A DNA stretch of 33,938 nt from Phycisphaerae bacterium (GTDB taxonomy: Bacteria; Planctomycetota; Phycisphaerae; UBA1845), in contig JAJDEA010000182.1 in assembly GCA_029260035.1 (NCBI GenBank), forward strand, positions 1-33,938, in the 5' to 3' direction. Shown piece after piece: positions 33,297 through 33,938 of this stretch. Numbering within the stretch: the stretch's first letter is position 1; each line of letters starts with the position of its first letter. The notes beneath the pieces were generated by a model that had not been told where the DNA came from, searched no databases, and saw only the letters and a list, made by a program, of their open reading frames with translations. Made by a program: the position numbers and the translations under genes.

Positions 33297-33938
33297 TTAT
33301 CGCACAACGTCTTCGATCAATCCTCTCGGTGCACCGATGTCCGCCACTTCGATTTGTCCGAGGAATGCCATAGCGGATGGCTTTGAGAATCCCGTCTTTT
33401 TCGCGACGAACGTAATCGTCAGGCCTGCCCGGATCGTTGCATTCGACGCTGTTCCTTCTTCGCAATCCAGCCCGGACGGAACGTCGATAGCCACGACGGC
33501 TCGCCTTCCGATCGTGTTAAGGTCAGCAATGAACTCAGCCAACGGGCTGCGCACTTCGCCGTGAAATCCTGTTCCGAGGAGTGCATCAACGATTACATCT
33601 TCGTTGCGAATAGACTGAGCTAGTTGCGATTGCGATTCCATGTTCGTTGCGAAAGTTATTTCGATACCCATTGCGCTAGCGATTTGGTAATTCGCAAGCG
33701 TGTCCGGGGTCATGCGGGCTTTGTCGCCGAAGATACCAATTCGCACAGACCAGCCTGCGTTGTGCAAATGGCGCGCGATGACAAGCCCGTCGCCGCCGTT
33801 GTTCCCAACACCACAGCAAATGACCGCCTGCCCCTGCTCACCGAAAACTTTTCGGATCACAGAGGCTGCGTTTCTGCCTGCGTTTTCCATGAGCACAAGC
33901 CCGGTCATGCCGTACCGTTCAACCGCTAAACGGTCCAC
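33297..33938 (-). CDS. nnrE: NAD(P)H-hydrate epimerase (YjeF N-terminal domain), 5' end outside window
   Basis: Repairs damaged NAD(P)H hydrates by epimerising the R and S forms. 213 residues are visible, from DRLAVERYGMTGLVLMENAGRNAA through the nucleotide site GVGNNGGDGLVIARHL, VDALLGTGFHGEVRSPLAE and AIDVPSGLDCEEGT to the end. The usual ~10-15 N-terminal residues (MKxLTxxQVREI-like) precede the visible GTG, so the gene runs off the window. The C-terminal dehydratase domain of bifunctional forms is absent. It is the first gene of the minus-strand block; the gap to the GspJ-like gene is 216 bases. Confidence 0.9.
   Translation of the reverse strand: MDRLAVERYGMTGLVLMENAGRNAASVIRKVFGEQGQAVICCGVGNNGGDGLVIARHLHNAGWSVRIGIFGDKARMTPDTLANYQIASAMGIEITFATNMESQSQLAQSIRNEDVIVDALLGTGFHGEVRSPLAEFIADLNTIGRRAVVAIDVPSGLDCEEGTASNATIRAGLTITFVAKKTGFSKPSAMAFLGQIEVADIGAPRGLIEDVVR

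Overview
The window looks like chromosomal DNA of a planctomycete, most likely from the Phycisphaerae side of Planctomycetota. This is inferred from content, not from a database search. The pointers are a very large exported protein made of GACC-type cysteine repeats and ending in a dockerin-like tail, a sigma factor with a long extra N-terminal DNA-binding region, GspK/GspJ-like pseudopilin genes, a DUF2752 membrane protein, and short palindromic repeats scattered between genes. Base composition is about balanced. No rRNA, tRNA or CRISPR array was seen.

Bases 1-8120 are accessory in character. They hold a Schlafen/AlbA_2 protein, a small Cys-rich lipoprotein flanked by a 56-bp direct repeat, and a minus-strand operon (DUF2752 protein, two paralogous lipoproteins, a GT4-like glycosyltransferase). 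These are followed by a Fic protein with a palindrome-covered promoter, a membrane-anchored HNH nuclease and the 3' stub of an IS-type transposase.

Bases 8150-21958 are mostly plus-strand, housekeeping-like genes. They comprise sdhC-sdhA-sdhB (succinate:quinone oxidoreductase with a single membrane subunit), an exported transglutaminase-like protein, a membrane-anchored coiled-coil protein, an unusual sigma-70 factor, a compact nonulosonic (sialic/legionaminic-type) acid cassette in which the cytidylyltransferase and synthase are fused and overlap a NeuC-like epimerase by ATGA, and an HDOD-domain protein.

Bases 21991-33938 are all minus-strand. In transcription order they hold a partial NAD(P)H-hydrate epimerase, a GspJ-like prepilin protein, a very large GspK-like protein with an embedded lamin-tail-like segment, and the 1734-residue Cys-repeat protein. 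The last has 32 six-cysteine modules between a signal peptide and a dockerin-like tail, and has its own promoter. The neighbourhood suggests export or surface assembly, but no direct link between pseudopilins and the Cys-repeat protein can be shown from sequence.

Three dispersed repeat families occur: a ~100-bp element with a TAGAGC-AA-GCTCTA palindrome (three copies), a hairpin element with CCACGC-AA-GCGTGG (two copies, both just downstream of minus-strand genes), and the 56-bp repeat around the lipoprotein. The strongest leads are the 32-module Cys protein and its triplet higher-order repeat, the sigma factor, the NeuA-NeuB fusion, the DUF2752/lipoprotein/glycosyltransferase operon and the Fic operator.
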